A DNA stretch of 64,000 nucleotides, taken from the NCBI GenBank assembly GCA_965656445.1, contig CBFHKO010000001.1, forward strand, positions 372,001 to 436,000. Reading direction: 5' to 3'. Origin of the DNA: JAHEJA01 sp965656445 (GTDB taxonomy: Bacteria > Pseudomonadota > Alphaproteobacteria > Rhodobacterales > Rhodobacteraceae). Positions 9,883 through 18,030 of the stretch are shown in pieces. Position numbers and translations under genes: made by a program. The notes beneath the pieces are model-generated. The model was not told where the DNA came from and did not search any database. It saw only the letters and a program-made list of their open reading frames with translations. Within the stretch, counting starts at the first letter, position 1. Each line of letters starts with the position of its first letter.

Positions 9883-11622
9883 ATGTTTCAACGCATATTC
9901 GTCGCACTCTGGCTTTTGTTTTCTTTGCCGAATTTTGCGCAGGCACAGGAAAATGTCTGGTTGCAGATCGAGGCACAACCAAGCCTGCTTGAGGCTGAGG
10001 CACGCGCACGGGCCTATTCAGATGAATTGGATTTCGTGAATGCCTATTCACTCGGTGCCGGCTGGTATGCCATTGCCCTTGGCCCTTATGCCCGACCAGA
10101 GGCAGAGCAGCTGCGTCGTCAGCTATTGAACAGCGGTGCAATCCCACGGGATTCCTTTGTGTCTATCGGCACGCAATACCGACAACAAATTTGGCCAATT
10201 GGTGGCGCACTCACCGCACCAGCGGTACAACCAGCACCGGTTGAAACACCCACGCCAGCCCCTGAAGAGGTCGTTGTCGAGGTTGCCGAAGCGGTTGAAC
10301 AACCAGATGAAACCCCTAGAGAAGCGCGCGCATCAGAGGCGCGTCTGACACGGGATGAAAAGAAAGACCTGCAAATCGCTCTGAAATGGGCCGGCTTTTA
10401 TGCATCTACGATTGATGGGTCATTTGGCCGCGGAACACGACGCTCAATGCAAGATTGGCAGAGCGCAAACGGATATGACGCAACGGGCATTTTGACCACA
10501 AAACAACGGGCTGATTTGCTTGGTCAATATAATGCAGTATTGGACGGTTTGGACTTGGCTCTTGTAAGCAATCGCGACGCAGGCATTGAGGTTCAAATTC
10601 CATTAGGTGTCGTCCAATTTGCCAAAAATGACGCACCCCTTGTTCATTACGATGCAAATGATGGGTCCGTTAAAAAGGTCCTTCTTATTTCTCAAGAAGG
10701 CGATGATTTCACGCTACGGGCTTTATATGAAGCTCTGCAATCGCTTGAAATCATTCCACAGGACGGTCCACGCCAAGTTGGAAAACGCGCGTTCGAAATT
10801 CAAGGGTCGGACAATGACCGCGTGACCTATGCAACCGCTTCGCTCCGTAATGGCGAAATCAAAGGCTTTGTCCTTGTTTGGCCAACAGGCGATGAGGACC
10901 GCCGCACACGTCTCTTGGAAGAGATGCAGAAAAGCTTTAGCGAATTGGAGGGCACCCTGAACCCTGAGATGTCGGATGCAGATATCGAAGAAATTGATCA
11001 GGTCTTTGGCCTCGACATTCACACACCCGCCTTTTCGCATGCTGGAATTTACGTGAGCCAATCCGGCTTGGTCCTTACGCAAAGTGTTGGCTTGGAAAGC
11101 TGTGAGCGCATCACCTTAGAAGGCGACATCAAAGCCGATATTGCAGCAACCGATGTTGCAAGCGGCTTGGCTCTGATTAAACCACAAGACGCGATAACAC
11201 CGATTGGGGTCGCCACATTTGCACAAGATCCCGCTGGACTACGTCAAGACATAGTCTTTGCCGGCTATCCCTATAACGGTCGTTTGGGCGTCCCTAGTGC
11301 CGCACTTGGCACCATCGAAGAGCTTCGTGATTTAACGGGGGATGATCTTCGGATGCGCCTTAGTGCCAAGGTTGAAAATGGTGATATTGGCGGACCTGTC
11401 TTGACGATGACGGGACAGGTTGTTGGTGCACTCTCGCATCAAGGCGTGGATCGCATTTTACCCGAAGGTGTCGCCATCGCCGTCAAAGCCGCGACACTGA
11501 CTGCCTTCTTAGATCAATCATCTGTGAACTATGATGCGGCACCCTCAGGAGCCGAGATTGATCCATTGTATGTGACGCAAACGGCGCGGGATATCACTGC
11601 GTTGGTTAATTGTTGGAACTAA
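9883..11622 (+). CDS. Exported SPOR-like/peptidoglycan-binding protein with inactive trypsin fold
   Basis: 579 residues with a signal peptide (MFQRIFVALWLLFSLPNFAQA). Residues about 24-95 resemble a SPOR-type repeat (VWLQIEAQPSLLEAEARARA..., WYAIALGPYARPEAEQ). A proline/glutamate-rich linker follows, then a PG_binding_1-like helix bundle at about 155-215 (LQIALKWAGFYASTIDGSFG). Residues about 385-545 follow a trypsin-like fold, but the triad positions read VLTQSVGLESC (His to Val), ASGLALIK (Asp to Gly) and GDIGGPV (Ser to Ile), so it should not be a protease. It probably binds septal or general peptidoglycan in the periplasm. The ATG has a GGGAG ribosome site, and a strong terminator follows the stop. 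Confidence 0.8.
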   Translation: MFQRIFVALWLLFSLPNFAQAQENVWLQIEAQPSLLEAEARARAYSDELDFVNAYSLGAGWYAIALGPYARPEAEQLRRQLLNSGAIPRDSFVSIGTQYRQQIWPIGGALTAPAVQPAPVETPTPAPEEVVVEVAEAVEQPDETPREARASEARLTRDEKKDLQIALKWAGFYASTIDGSFGRGTRRSMQDWQSANGYDATGILTTKQRADLLGQYNAVLDGLDLALVSNRDAGIEVQIPLGVVQFAKNDAPLVHYDANDGSVKKVLLISQEGDDFTLRALYEALQSLEIIPQDGPRQVGKRAFEIQGSDNDRVTYATASLRNGEIKGFVLVWPTGDEDRRTRLLEEMQKSFSELEGTLNPEMSDADIEEIDQVFGLDIHTPAFSHAGIYVSQSGLVLTQSVGLESCERITLEGDIKADIAATDVASGLALIKPQDAITPIGVATFAQDPAGLRQDIVFAGYPYNGRLGVPSAALGTIEELRDLTGDDLRMRLSAKVENGDIGGPVLTMTGQVVGALSHQGVDRILPEGVAIAVKAATLTAFLDQSSVNYDAAPSGAEIDPLYVTQTARDITALVNCWN

Positions 11623-11628
11623 AAAATT

Positions 11629-11650
11629 GGGGGCCTCTTGGCCCCCTTTT
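11629..11650. terminator. Bidirectional intrinsic terminator
   Basis: GGGGGCC-TCTT-GGCCCCC, a perfect seven-pair stem, followed by TTTTT on the plus strand and preceded by AAAAAA, so it can work in both directions. It separates the convergent exported-protein gene and trkH. Confidence 0.93.
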
Positions 11651-13098
11651 TACGCGCGCCAGAACCGCACGGTAAACAGGGTAAAGACGGCCAAAATTTC
11701 CAATCGACCCAAGAGCATTCCAGCGATCAAAAGCCATTTCGCCGTTTCATTCAAACCCGCAAAATTTCCCGATGGTCCGATTTCATCGCCCAAACCCGGC
11801 CCAATATTGGCAATGGCACTTGCGGCACCAGACACCGCTGTGACAAAGTCGAGCCCCGTTAACCCAAGCAAAACAGCCAAGACCCCCAAAGACACAAAAA
11901 ACATTATGAAGAACGCCATGACCGCATTCATGACGCTGTCATCAATGGCTTTGCCGTCAAATCGGGGAATGAACACGCCGTGAGGGGACAGGATTTTTTT
12001 CAACTGAACACGAATAGATTCGACCATAATTTGATAGCGAAAAATCTTGACCGAACAGGTCGTTGATCCCGCACATCCCCCGATCAATCCGATAAAGAAG
12101 AAGGTCCCGATCAAGAACCCACCCCATGTCATATAATCAGCACTCGCATAGCCTGTCCCGCTCATTATCGAGATGATATTAAATAGCGCTTGGCGAAACG
12201 CAGGTTCAAAATCAAACGCAGATTGTGTCATCAGTACCAAGGTTGACACAGCAATGATCGCGAAAACAAGCACCAGAAACGCGCGGACTTGGCTGTCGTA
12301 AAATACGGCAAATGTTGTTCCGTTCACCATTTGAACATAACGCACAAAGGGCAGCGCCGCCATGATCATAAAGAACGAGGCGATATACTCAGCCCCACCA
12401 CTAAACGTCCCAAAAGAGGCATCATAGTTTGAAAACCCACCCGTTGAAACCGTTGTCAGTGCATGCACCGTCGCATCAAAGGTGTTCATTCCCACCCCAA
12501 GATAGGCCAGAGAACAGGCGCCCGTGACGCCAAGGTAGATGATGGATATCTGAAACGAAATGGCAGTCGCCTGTGGCAGGATTTTCCCCATGGTGTCAAA
12601 GCCTTCCGCACGAAAGACTTGCATACCACCGACCCTCAATTGAGGCAGGAAAACCATAGCAACAACAATGATACCAACTCCGCCCAGCCATTGCAGGAGC
12701 CCGCGCCACAACAATAACCCCTTGGGCATAGTATCTAGGCCAGATAAAACTGTTGAGCCCGTCGTGGTCAAACCTGACACAGATTCAAAGAAAGCATTCA
12801 CAAAGTTTAGCTGCGTCGCACCCAACATAAACGGCAGCGCTCCAAAGATCGGAAGAACGACCCAAACACCCGTCGTGAGCAAAAAGGTTTGCTGAATGGT
12901 TAATCCATCCCTCTCACCATTCGAGCAAGCCATTGAGAGCAAGATACCAAACATAACGGTGATCACGGCGCTTTGGGCGAATACACCAGAGTGTCCTCGC
13001 CCCTCTGCAATATCGACAAGCATAGGGACAATCATTGCGAAACCAAGGATCGCAACGAGAATGCCAACGACATAGCCTATGGGTCGAAAATCTATCAT
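11650..13098 (-). CDS. trkH: Trk/Ktr-type potassium uptake permease TrkH
   Basis: Integral membrane K+-translocating subunit, 482 residues, with many hydrophobic segments. Selectivity-filter-like loops are visible as SGLTTTGSTV, TTVSTGGFSN, SGTGYASADY and IGGCAGSTTCSVK, the four P-loops expected of the superfamily. It starts MIDFRPIGYVVGILVAIL. It normally works with the cytoplasmic NAD-binding TrkA, which is not in this window. Downstream of folE2 in the same direction with a 52-base gap. Confidence 0.94.
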   Translation of the reverse strand: MIDFRPIGYVVGILVAILGFAMIVPMLVDIAEGRGHSGVFAQSAVITVMFGILLSMACSNGERDGLTIQQTFLLTTGVWVVLPIFGALPFMLGATQLNFVNAFFESVSGLTTTGSTVLSGLDTMPKGLLLWRGLLQWLGGVGIIVVAMVFLPQLRVGGMQVFRAEGFDTMGKILPQATAISFQISIIYLGVTGACSLAYLGVGMNTFDATVHALTTVSTGGFSNYDASFGTFSGGAEYIASFFMIMAALPFVRYVQMVNGTTFAVFYDSQVRAFLVLVFAIIAVSTLVLMTQSAFDFEPAFRQALFNIISIMSGTGYASADYMTWGGFLIGTFFFIGLIGGCAGSTTCSVKIFRYQIMVESIRVQLKKILSPHGVFIPRFDGKAIDDSVMNAVMAFFIMFFVSLGVLAVLLGLTGLDFVTAVSGAASAIANIGPGLGDEIGPSGNFAGLNETAKWLLIAGMLLGRLEILAVFTLFTVRFWRA

Positions 13099-13150
13099 TG
13101 GGGCAACGGTTGTACCGTCACGACCAAACTGTCAAGTCCTTGACCTTGGC

Positions 13151-14236
13151 TCAGCGCGTGTGGATCAAGGTTTGAAACAGCTTAGACTCATAAGAAGTAC
13201 TCTCAAACATATCGCCCTGCGTCAGGATCGATATGGCATCATGGCTATGCAGGCTTTCTTGGTGGCTGGCCACCACGCGAAAGTCACCAATGCGCGCATC
13301 ATTTTCAAGCTGTTCACAGAACAAACGCGCCGCATCCTCGACAAAGATTGGATTGGCTGCGTTCAATTCAGCAAAGGCTTGTTCGTCTTCGCGTTTGACC
13401 ATGACCTGTGTTTCCGTGGGAACGGCCTGACGACAATGATCAATAAGATCTTCGATATGAACCTGTTCTCCGTCGCGTAGCGCGACCGACAAACGGGCAA
13501 CCGATCGTTGGGAATGCGGCGTTGCCAATTGTCCCCGTTCACGGCGTGCATGTTCAGACAATTCAAGGGAACACGGACAGGTCGAGCTATAGACATAGTC
13601 CAAATGAATGATCCGCGTGCGGACCCCATCCTTGACCACCATTTCCAAAGCGACGTCATAATATTGATAGCCACTCAAACCAGAGCGGAGGCTTTCAACC
13701 TTCATCGGAAAAGACATGCCTAGCTGCAAACGCGCATCCAAGCTTTCTAGATCGGTGAGGTAGTCATCCAAGGCTGCATCAATCACATCAAAACTAAAGT
13801 GATCCTCTGCGTGTTTGTAAAAACTCCGCATGATCCGCGACATGTTGATCCCTTTTTTGTCAGCTTCTAAGCTGACTGACCCCGTAACAGATGTTTCGAG
13901 TGAACGCACAGCCCCATCCCGTGTCGTATAGCTCAACGGAAGGCGGAAATTTGAAATCCCGACGTGCTGGATGCGTGTGTGCGCACCTTTAATCAAGGCG
14001 CTCGGACCATTTTGAAGGTCAGGCATCGACGCTTTGTAAGTCTCGTCAACAGTGAACGCCGCATCATAGGTATCTGACAAGGCAGGATAAGGAAGAATCC
14101 GCGCGAGTAATGCCGTATCACATTGTTTCAACTGCTCTTCGCTCGCCGTTGCAACCCAACGCCGCAATGTATCCATCGCCAATTCTACGTCTTGTTCATT
14201 GGGCTCGATCCCAACGTCTCTTGGATGAATATTCAT
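13151..14236 (-). CDS. folE2: GTP cyclohydrolase FolE2 (type IB)
   Basis: Converts GTP to dihydroneopterin triphosphate, the entry step of folate synthesis; the type IB family does not depend on zinc as FolE does. 361 residues. Matches include the N-terminal VGISNFRLPL region, SVSLEADKKGINMSRIMRSFY, and the metal-site cysteine stretch SSTCPCSLELSEHAR. Although an in-frame codon at 14260 exists, the ATG at 14236 has a GGGAGG ribosome site eight bases upstream and is preferred. No folE (type IA) gene is seen in the window. The folB-folP pair lies elsewhere (1-3 kb). Confidence 0.94.
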   Translation of the reverse strand: MNIHPRDVGIEPNEQDVELAMDTLRRWVATASEEQLKQCDTALLARILPYPALSDTYDAAFTVDETYKASMPDLQNGPSALIKGAHTRIQHVGISNFRLPLSYTTRDGAVRSLETSVTGSVSLEADKKGINMSRIMRSFYKHAEDHFSFDVIDAALDDYLTDLESLDARLQLGMSFPMKVESLRSGLSGYQYYDVALEMVVKDGVRTRIIHLDYVYSSTCPCSLELSEHARRERGQLATPHSQRSVARLSVALRDGEQVHIEDLIDHCRQAVPTETQVMVKREDEQAFAELNAANPIFVEDAARLFCEQLENDARIGDFRVVASHQESLHSHDAISILTQGDMFESTSYESKLFQTLIHTR

Positions 14237-14266
14237 TGTCTGGCCTCCCTGATGTGCCATGGGATA

Positions 14267-14294
14267 GTAATAACTTAGGTATTTACCTTGTAAA
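14267..14294 (-). promoter_or_regulatory. Candidate folE2 promoter with overlapping dyad
   Basis: On the minus strand TTTACA (14294-14289), a 16-base spacer and TATTAC (14272-14267) form a plausible -35/-10 pair. The -35 box is embedded in a 5-base inverted repeat, TTTAC-CTT-GTAAA (plus-strand 14282-14294), flanked by GGTA and TACC. This arrangement would suit repressor binding. The factor is unknown. Confidence 0.4.
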
Positions 14295-14362
14295 TTACCA
14301 GTTATGTTATTCTATACGGCAATTACGACCAATTGGATCAATCACGAGACTTTGTCATTATG

Positions 14363-15544
14363 TTAAATCTGAGCGAGGGCTTGGGAAATATCGTTGATCA
14401 AATCCTCTGGGTCCTCAAGACCAACGCTAAATCGGATCAAACCACTTGAGATCCCCAATTCTTGTTTTTGATCCTCCGGTAGCCGCTGATGCGTTGTCGT
14501 TGCAGGATGGGTCGCGATAGACTTTGCATCGCCCAAATTATTTGAAATCACCGCGATCTCTAATGCATTCAAAAACGCAAAGGCCGCATCTTGGCCGCCT
14601 TTCACATCAAGGGCAATAACGGTTCCCCCCTTGCCAATCTGCTCAAGCACCAAATCATAGTGAGGATGAGACGCATGACCTGGATAAATCATCCTATTCA
14701 GGCGCTCATGCCCCTGTAGAGCGTCAGCAATTTTTTCCGCGGTCTCAATTTGTGCACGCACGCGCAGATCAATCGTTTCCAAGCCTTTCAACATCACCCA
14801 AGCGGTAAAGGGGCTCATAGAGCCGCCCGTATGTTTCATGTAAGGCTCCACTGTGCCACGAATAAATTCTTTGCTCCCAAGGATCACACCGCCCAAGGTA
14901 CGCCCCTGCCCGTCAATATGCTTGGTCGCGGAATAGATCACAACATCAGCCCCTTGTTCGATAACGCGCGAATAGACAGGGGTGGCGAAGACGTTATCAA
15001 TCATCACCAATGCCCCAACCGAATGGGCGATTTCGACAACAGCAACGGTATCAATCACCTCTAAGGTTGGATTGGAAATCGTTTCAAAAAAGCACAGCTT
15101 CGTATCGGAACGCACGGCAGAGCGCCATTGTTCAATATCGGTCCCATCAATCAAGGTCACCTCGACGCCATAGCGCGTGAGGATCTCTTCGAGGATATAC
15201 AAACAAGACCCAAACAAGGCGCGCGCGGCAACCACATGATCACCTGCTTTTAACACGGACATCAACGCACCGTTTATGGCCGCCATTCCAGAGGCCGTTG
15301 CAAAGGCATCCTCCGCCCCTTCTAAGAGGGCCATGCGATCTTCGAACATGGCGACAGTTGGGTTGCCGTAGCGCGCATAGATGAATTCATCTTCGCCCGC
15401 CTTTAGAAAACGCGCCTCAGCTTGTTCGGCTGTGTCATAGACAAACCCTTGGGTCAAAAAAACCGCTTCGCTGACTTCGTTATATTGGCTTCGGCGTGTG
15501 CCACCATGAACCATTTGCGTGCGCTTATTCGTAAACTTTGCCAT
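14363..15544 (-). CDS. metZ: O-succinylhomoserine sulfhydrylase
   Basis: PLP enzyme of direct sulfhydrylation: O-succinylhomoserine plus sulfide gives homocysteine for methionine. 393 residues from the ATG at 15544, which has GGAGG just upstream (inside the extra MPEDK codons of the longer reading). Seen: RYGNPTVAMFEDRMALLEGAE, SGMAAINGAL, the PLP lysine in YSATKHIDGQGRTLGG, and the C-terminal RFSVGLEDPEDLI. A SAM-II riboswitch and a terminator-like hairpin precede it, so expression should fall when S-adenosylmethionine is abundant. Homologous cystathionine gamma-synthase is the main alternative; the HIDGQGR motif and context favour MetZ. Confidence 0.94.
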   Translation of the reverse strand: MAKFTNKRTQMVHGGTRRSQYNEVSEAVFLTQGFVYDTAEQAEARFLKAGEDEFIYARYGNPTVAMFEDRMALLEGAEDAFATASGMAAINGALMSVLKAGDHVVAARALFGSCLYILEEILTRYGVEVTLIDGTDIEQWRSAVRSDTKLCFFETISNPTLEVIDTVAVVEIAHSVGALVMIDNVFATPVYSRVIEQGADVVIYSATKHIDGQGRTLGGVILGSKEFIRGTVEPYMKHTGGSMSPFTAWVMLKGLETIDLRVRAQIETAEKIADALQGHERLNRMIYPGHASHPHYDLVLEQIGKGGTVIALDVKGGQDAAFAFLNALEIAVISNNLGDAKSIATHPATTTHQRLPEDQKQELGISSGLIRFSVGLEDPEDLINDISQALAQI

Positions 15545-15568
15545 CTTATCCTCCGGCACTCGGCCAAC

Positions 15569-15606
15569 AAAAAACCCCCATCAACGCGGTCAAGCGAAAG
15601 GGGGGC
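15569..15606 (-). terminator. Terminator-like hairpin between SAM-II aptamer and metZ
   Basis: On the minus strand CCCCC (15605-15601) pairs with GGGGG (15579-15575) and is followed at once by TTTTTT (15574-15569). The 21-base loop contains TGACC (15592-15588), which could instead pair with GGTCA (15619-15615) at the end of the aptamer region. The two pairings could compete, as expected of an attenuator. Confidence 0.65.
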
Positions 15607-15617
15607 TTTCATCCTGA

Positions 15618-15671
15618 CCTTTTAGCAGCATATTTAACGTGGCCCGCAATCCGGTAACAAATCGCCACGAG
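15618..15671 (-). ncRNA. SAM-II riboswitch upstream of metZ
   Basis: The minus strand reads CGTGGCGATTTG, ACCGGATTGCGGG, CCACGTTAAA, then GCTGCTAAAAGG. This matches the SAM-II aptamer as I know it: P1 arms CGTGG/CCACG, the GATTTG and ACCG-ATTGC core, and the 3' GCTAAAAAGG pseudoknot strand. It binds S-adenosylmethionine and in alphaproteobacteria typically controls metA, metX or metZ genes. The RNA ends about 75 bases before the metZ start, leaving room for the terminator-like hairpin. Confidence 0.93.
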
Positions 15672-15674
15672 GCT

Positions 15675-15703
15675 CTCATACGCCTCTCCTCACAAAGCGT
15701 CAA
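15675..15703 (-). promoter_or_regulatory. Promoter for the SAM-II/metZ transcript
   Basis: Minus-strand TTGACG (15703-15698), a 17-base spacer and TATGAG (15680-15675). A start a few bases downstream would place the SAM-II P1 helix almost at the 5' end of the RNA. Confidence 0.6.
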
Positions 15704-15746
15704 CAGAACTGCGTTAAAGAAATCACTGGAACCGTCGCGTTTTCAC

Positions 15747-15774
15747 TTGTTCACTGATCGAAGTTTCCTACTAT
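15747..15774 (+). promoter_or_regulatory. Candidate promoter of the YghU-like GST gene
   Basis: TTGTTC, a 16-base spacer and TACTAT lie about 28 bases before the ATG, divergent from the metZ promoter. Judged by eye only. Confidence 0.35.
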
Positions 15775-15801
15775 GCCCCAAGCATTCAAAAAGGAAACAT
15801 C

Positions 15802-16506
15802 ATGAGCACACCCATTGATCTCTACTATTGGCCCACTCCGAATGGGTGGAAAATTTCCATTGCCCTTGAGGAAATGGGATTTGACTATGCTCTTCACCTC
15901 ATCAATATCGGTGCCGGCGATCAGTTTGCGCCAGAGTTTTTGGAAAAATCACCAAACAACAGAATGCCCGCGATTGTGGATCATGATGGCCCTGATGGTG
16001 ACCCAATTTCAATTTTTGAATCAGGCGCGATCTTACAATATTTGGCGCGTAAGTCTGGTCAGTTTTACGGATCAACTGAGCGCGAACACATCAGCGTGGA
16101 TCAATGGCTTATGTGGCAAATGGGGGGCGTCGGCCCAATGGCAGGTCAGGCGCATCATTTTCTAAAATATGCTCCCGCGATGGAGCCACCCAATGACCTC
16201 CCCTATGCCAAGGACCGCTATCGCGCGGAAACAGGACGTCTTTATGGTGTCTTGGATCGGCAACTCGCGAAAAGCGAATACGTTGCTGGTGACTTTTATT
16301 CTATTGCAGATATGGCTATTTGGCCTTGGGCCTCCCTCTGGGAAGGGCAGCAACAAACATTGGATGACAAACCAAATATGAAGCGATGGCTCGACACAGT
16401 TGGCGCGCGTCCTGCCCTTCAACGAGGCCGAGCCGTCGCCGCGGAGAAGCGCTCAAATCTACAGGATCAAAAGCAAAGCCATTCGATCCTGTTCAAGCGC
16501 GACTAA
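15802..16506 (+). CDS. YghU/YfcG-like glutathione S-transferase
   Basis: 234 residues with the thioredoxin-like GST N-domain (IDLYYWPTPNGWKISIALEEMG). The TPNG segment occupies the active-site position of the nu-class YfcG/YghU proteins, which act mainly as glutathione-dependent disulfide reductases. It also has NNRMPAIVD and the G-site SIFESGAILQYLARK. The all-helical C-domain carries DQWLMWQMGGVGPM and YSIADMAIWPWA. The ATG has AAGGAAAC seven bases upstream. Monocistronic between divergent metZ and convergent yciB, whose stop directly abuts its own. Substrate unknown; cytoplasmic redox or detoxification role inferred. Confidence 0.85.
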   Translation: MSTPIDLYYWPTPNGWKISIALEEMGFDYALHLINIGAGDQFAPEFLEKSPNNRMPAIVDHDGPDGDPISIFESGAILQYLARKSGQFYGSTEREHISVDQWLMWQMGGVGPMAGQAHHFLKYAPAMEPPNDLPYAKDRYRAETGRLYGVLDRQLAKSEYVAGDFYSIADMAIWPWASLWEGQQQTLDDKPNMKRWLDTVGARPALQRGRAVAAEKRSNLQDQKQSHSILFKRD

Positions 16507-17106
16507 TTACTTGTCCTCAAAATTACCGTAGCGCGTCAAAACCTTGTACTGGCTGGCGAGGAAAACAAACATCGCCAGCGTCAAACCAAACGTTTTGAAA
16601 TAAACCCAGATTTCCGTGGTTTGGGTCCGCCAAATCGCTTCGTTCAAGATCGCAAGCGCAAAGAAAAAGACAGTGATACGGCGCGTCAGGATCATCCAAC
16701 CCTCATGGGCCATATCAACCATTTGGCCCATGACGGAACTCAGATAAGACTTCCCTTGCAAGAGACCGATAGACAAAGCGCCTCCAAAGAGCAAATAGAC
16801 CAATGTCGGTTTCATTTTAAAGAATTTTTCATCATTAAACAAAATGGTCATACCGCCAAAGATCACCACCAAAACGACGGTTAACACCTGCATGCGGGCC
16901 ACTTCACCGGTTAAGAGCCAGCCGATAAAAGTCGTCACAATCAACAGCGGGACAAAGACCATCGTTGCCAGAACAAATCCTGTATATTCCTGACCTCCGA
17001 GGGTCAGTACGTTGTCTTTGAACAACACATAAGTCGCAAAGAAAATGACAACAGGACCATATTCCAATAGCCCTTTGATCATTGGTGACACTTGTTTATC
17101 CGCCAT
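16507..17106 (-). CDS. yciB: YciB-type inner membrane septation protein
   Basis: 199 residues, about five membrane segments. The N-terminal KGLLEYGPVVIFFATYVLF and the central NDEKFFKMKPTLVYLLFGGAL and W(M)ILTRRITVFFFALAILNEAIWR segments are typical of YciB (also called IspZ/IspA), a small membrane protein linked to septation and envelope integrity. A GTG at 17112 is possible, but the ATG at 17106 (MADKQ...) follows a GGAGGG site by a usable distance. It directly follows the DMT permease gene, and ftsY lies upstream, so ftsY-permease-yciB reads as one unit of envelope genes. Confidence 0.87.
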   Translation of the reverse strand: MADKQVSPMIKGLLEYGPVVIFFATYVLFKDNVLTLGGQEYTGFVLATMVFVPLLIVTTFIGWLLTGEVARMQVLTVVLVVIFGGMTILFNDEKFFKMKPTLVYLLFGGALSIGLLQGKSYLSSVMGQMVDMAHEGWMILTRRITVFFFALAILNEAIWRTQTTEIWVYFKTFGLTLAMFVFLASQYKVLTRYGNFEDK

Positions 17107-17112
17107 TCCCAC

Positions 17113-18030
17113 TTACCCTCCAAATTCAACGATGACTGCACCCAAAGCAATGAGCGCCATCAACAAAATACGCCTTGGTCCGACTGTTTCTTTCAAAAAT
17201 ACCCACCCAATAAAAGCGGCAAAGATCGTTGACGTTTCCCGCAATATGGCCGCTTCGCCAACTTTGTCCAGACGTGTTGCCAACATGATTGATCCAAAAC
17301 TGAAAAAAGCGACAATTCCCCCAATAAATCCGCGGATCATCAAGGGGCCGACAGGGGGGCGATTGGGCATATTCACCCATCGGTAAACGGCGTAAGGGGG
17401 CATAGCTAATGAGTCGACCACAAAGAACCACGCAAGAAACGTCAGCGGATTGATTGCTGTGCGAATACCATAGGCGTCATAGGTCGTATAAAGCGCCACA
17501 AATAGCCCCGTCACCACAGCCAACCCCAAAGCTGTCCAAAGAGTGTCACGCTCAGATACCAAAAACAACACATTATAAAGCGCGAGGCCAAAGATACCTG
17601 CTAAGAGAACACCAACGCCAATCCATTGGGTCGCGCTAAAGGTTTCCCCAAATAACCAATAGGCTCCGAACACTGTAAACAATGGCCCCGTTCCCCGCAC
17701 CACAGGATAGACAACTGTATAGGCGCCCTTGGAATAGGCTGAGGCCTGTAGAACTTTGTAAACAGTGTGGATTAAAAACACACCCACATAAATTGGGATT
17801 AATTCTGCCTCAGGCAAAGGCAAAACAAAGAGCGCAATAGGCAGCGCCATAATACCATAGCTGAAATCAATAGCGCCACGTGACAGCCAGGGATCATAGC
17901 GCCCCTTTTGCAAGGCTCCAAAGACTGCATGGAGAAACGCCGCCAGTATGGCCAACATCAATGCAAAGGACTGTCCCGCCTGCGTCCCTTCTAAAGAGAT
18001 GATCCAATCCGACACTTCACTCAAGCGCAC
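17113..18030 (-). CDS. DMT/EamA-family permease
   Basis: 305 residues with about ten hydrophobic segments in two repeated halves, as in the drug/metabolite transporter superfamily. Conserved-looking pieces include YPVVRGTGPLFTVFGAYWLFGE in the first repeat and GEAAILRETSTIFAAFIGWVFLKE in the second. The start is a GTG sharing one base with the ftsY stop. Substrate cannot be inferred. The placement between ftsY and yciB recurs, from memory, in Rhodobacterales. Confidence 0.82.
   Translation of the reverse strand: MRLSEVSDWIISLEGTQAGQSFALMLAILAAFLHAVFGALQKGRYDPWLSRGAIDFSYGIMALPIALFVLPLPEAELIPIYVGVFLIHTVYKVLQASAYSKGAYTVVYPVVRGTGPLFTVFGAYWLFGETFSATQWIGVGVLLAGIFGLALYNVLFLVSERDTLWTALGLAVVTGLFVALYTTYDAYGIRTAINPLTFLAWFFVVDSLAMPPYAVYRWVNMPNRPPVGPLMIRGFIGGIVAFFSFGSIMLATRLDKVGEAAILRETSTIFAAFIGWVFLKETVGPRRILLMALIALGAVIVEFGG

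Noticed and set aside
14267..14320. Zur box before folE2
   Set aside because: The dyads here differ from the alphaproteobacterial Zur consensus I know, so only an unnamed operator is claimed.
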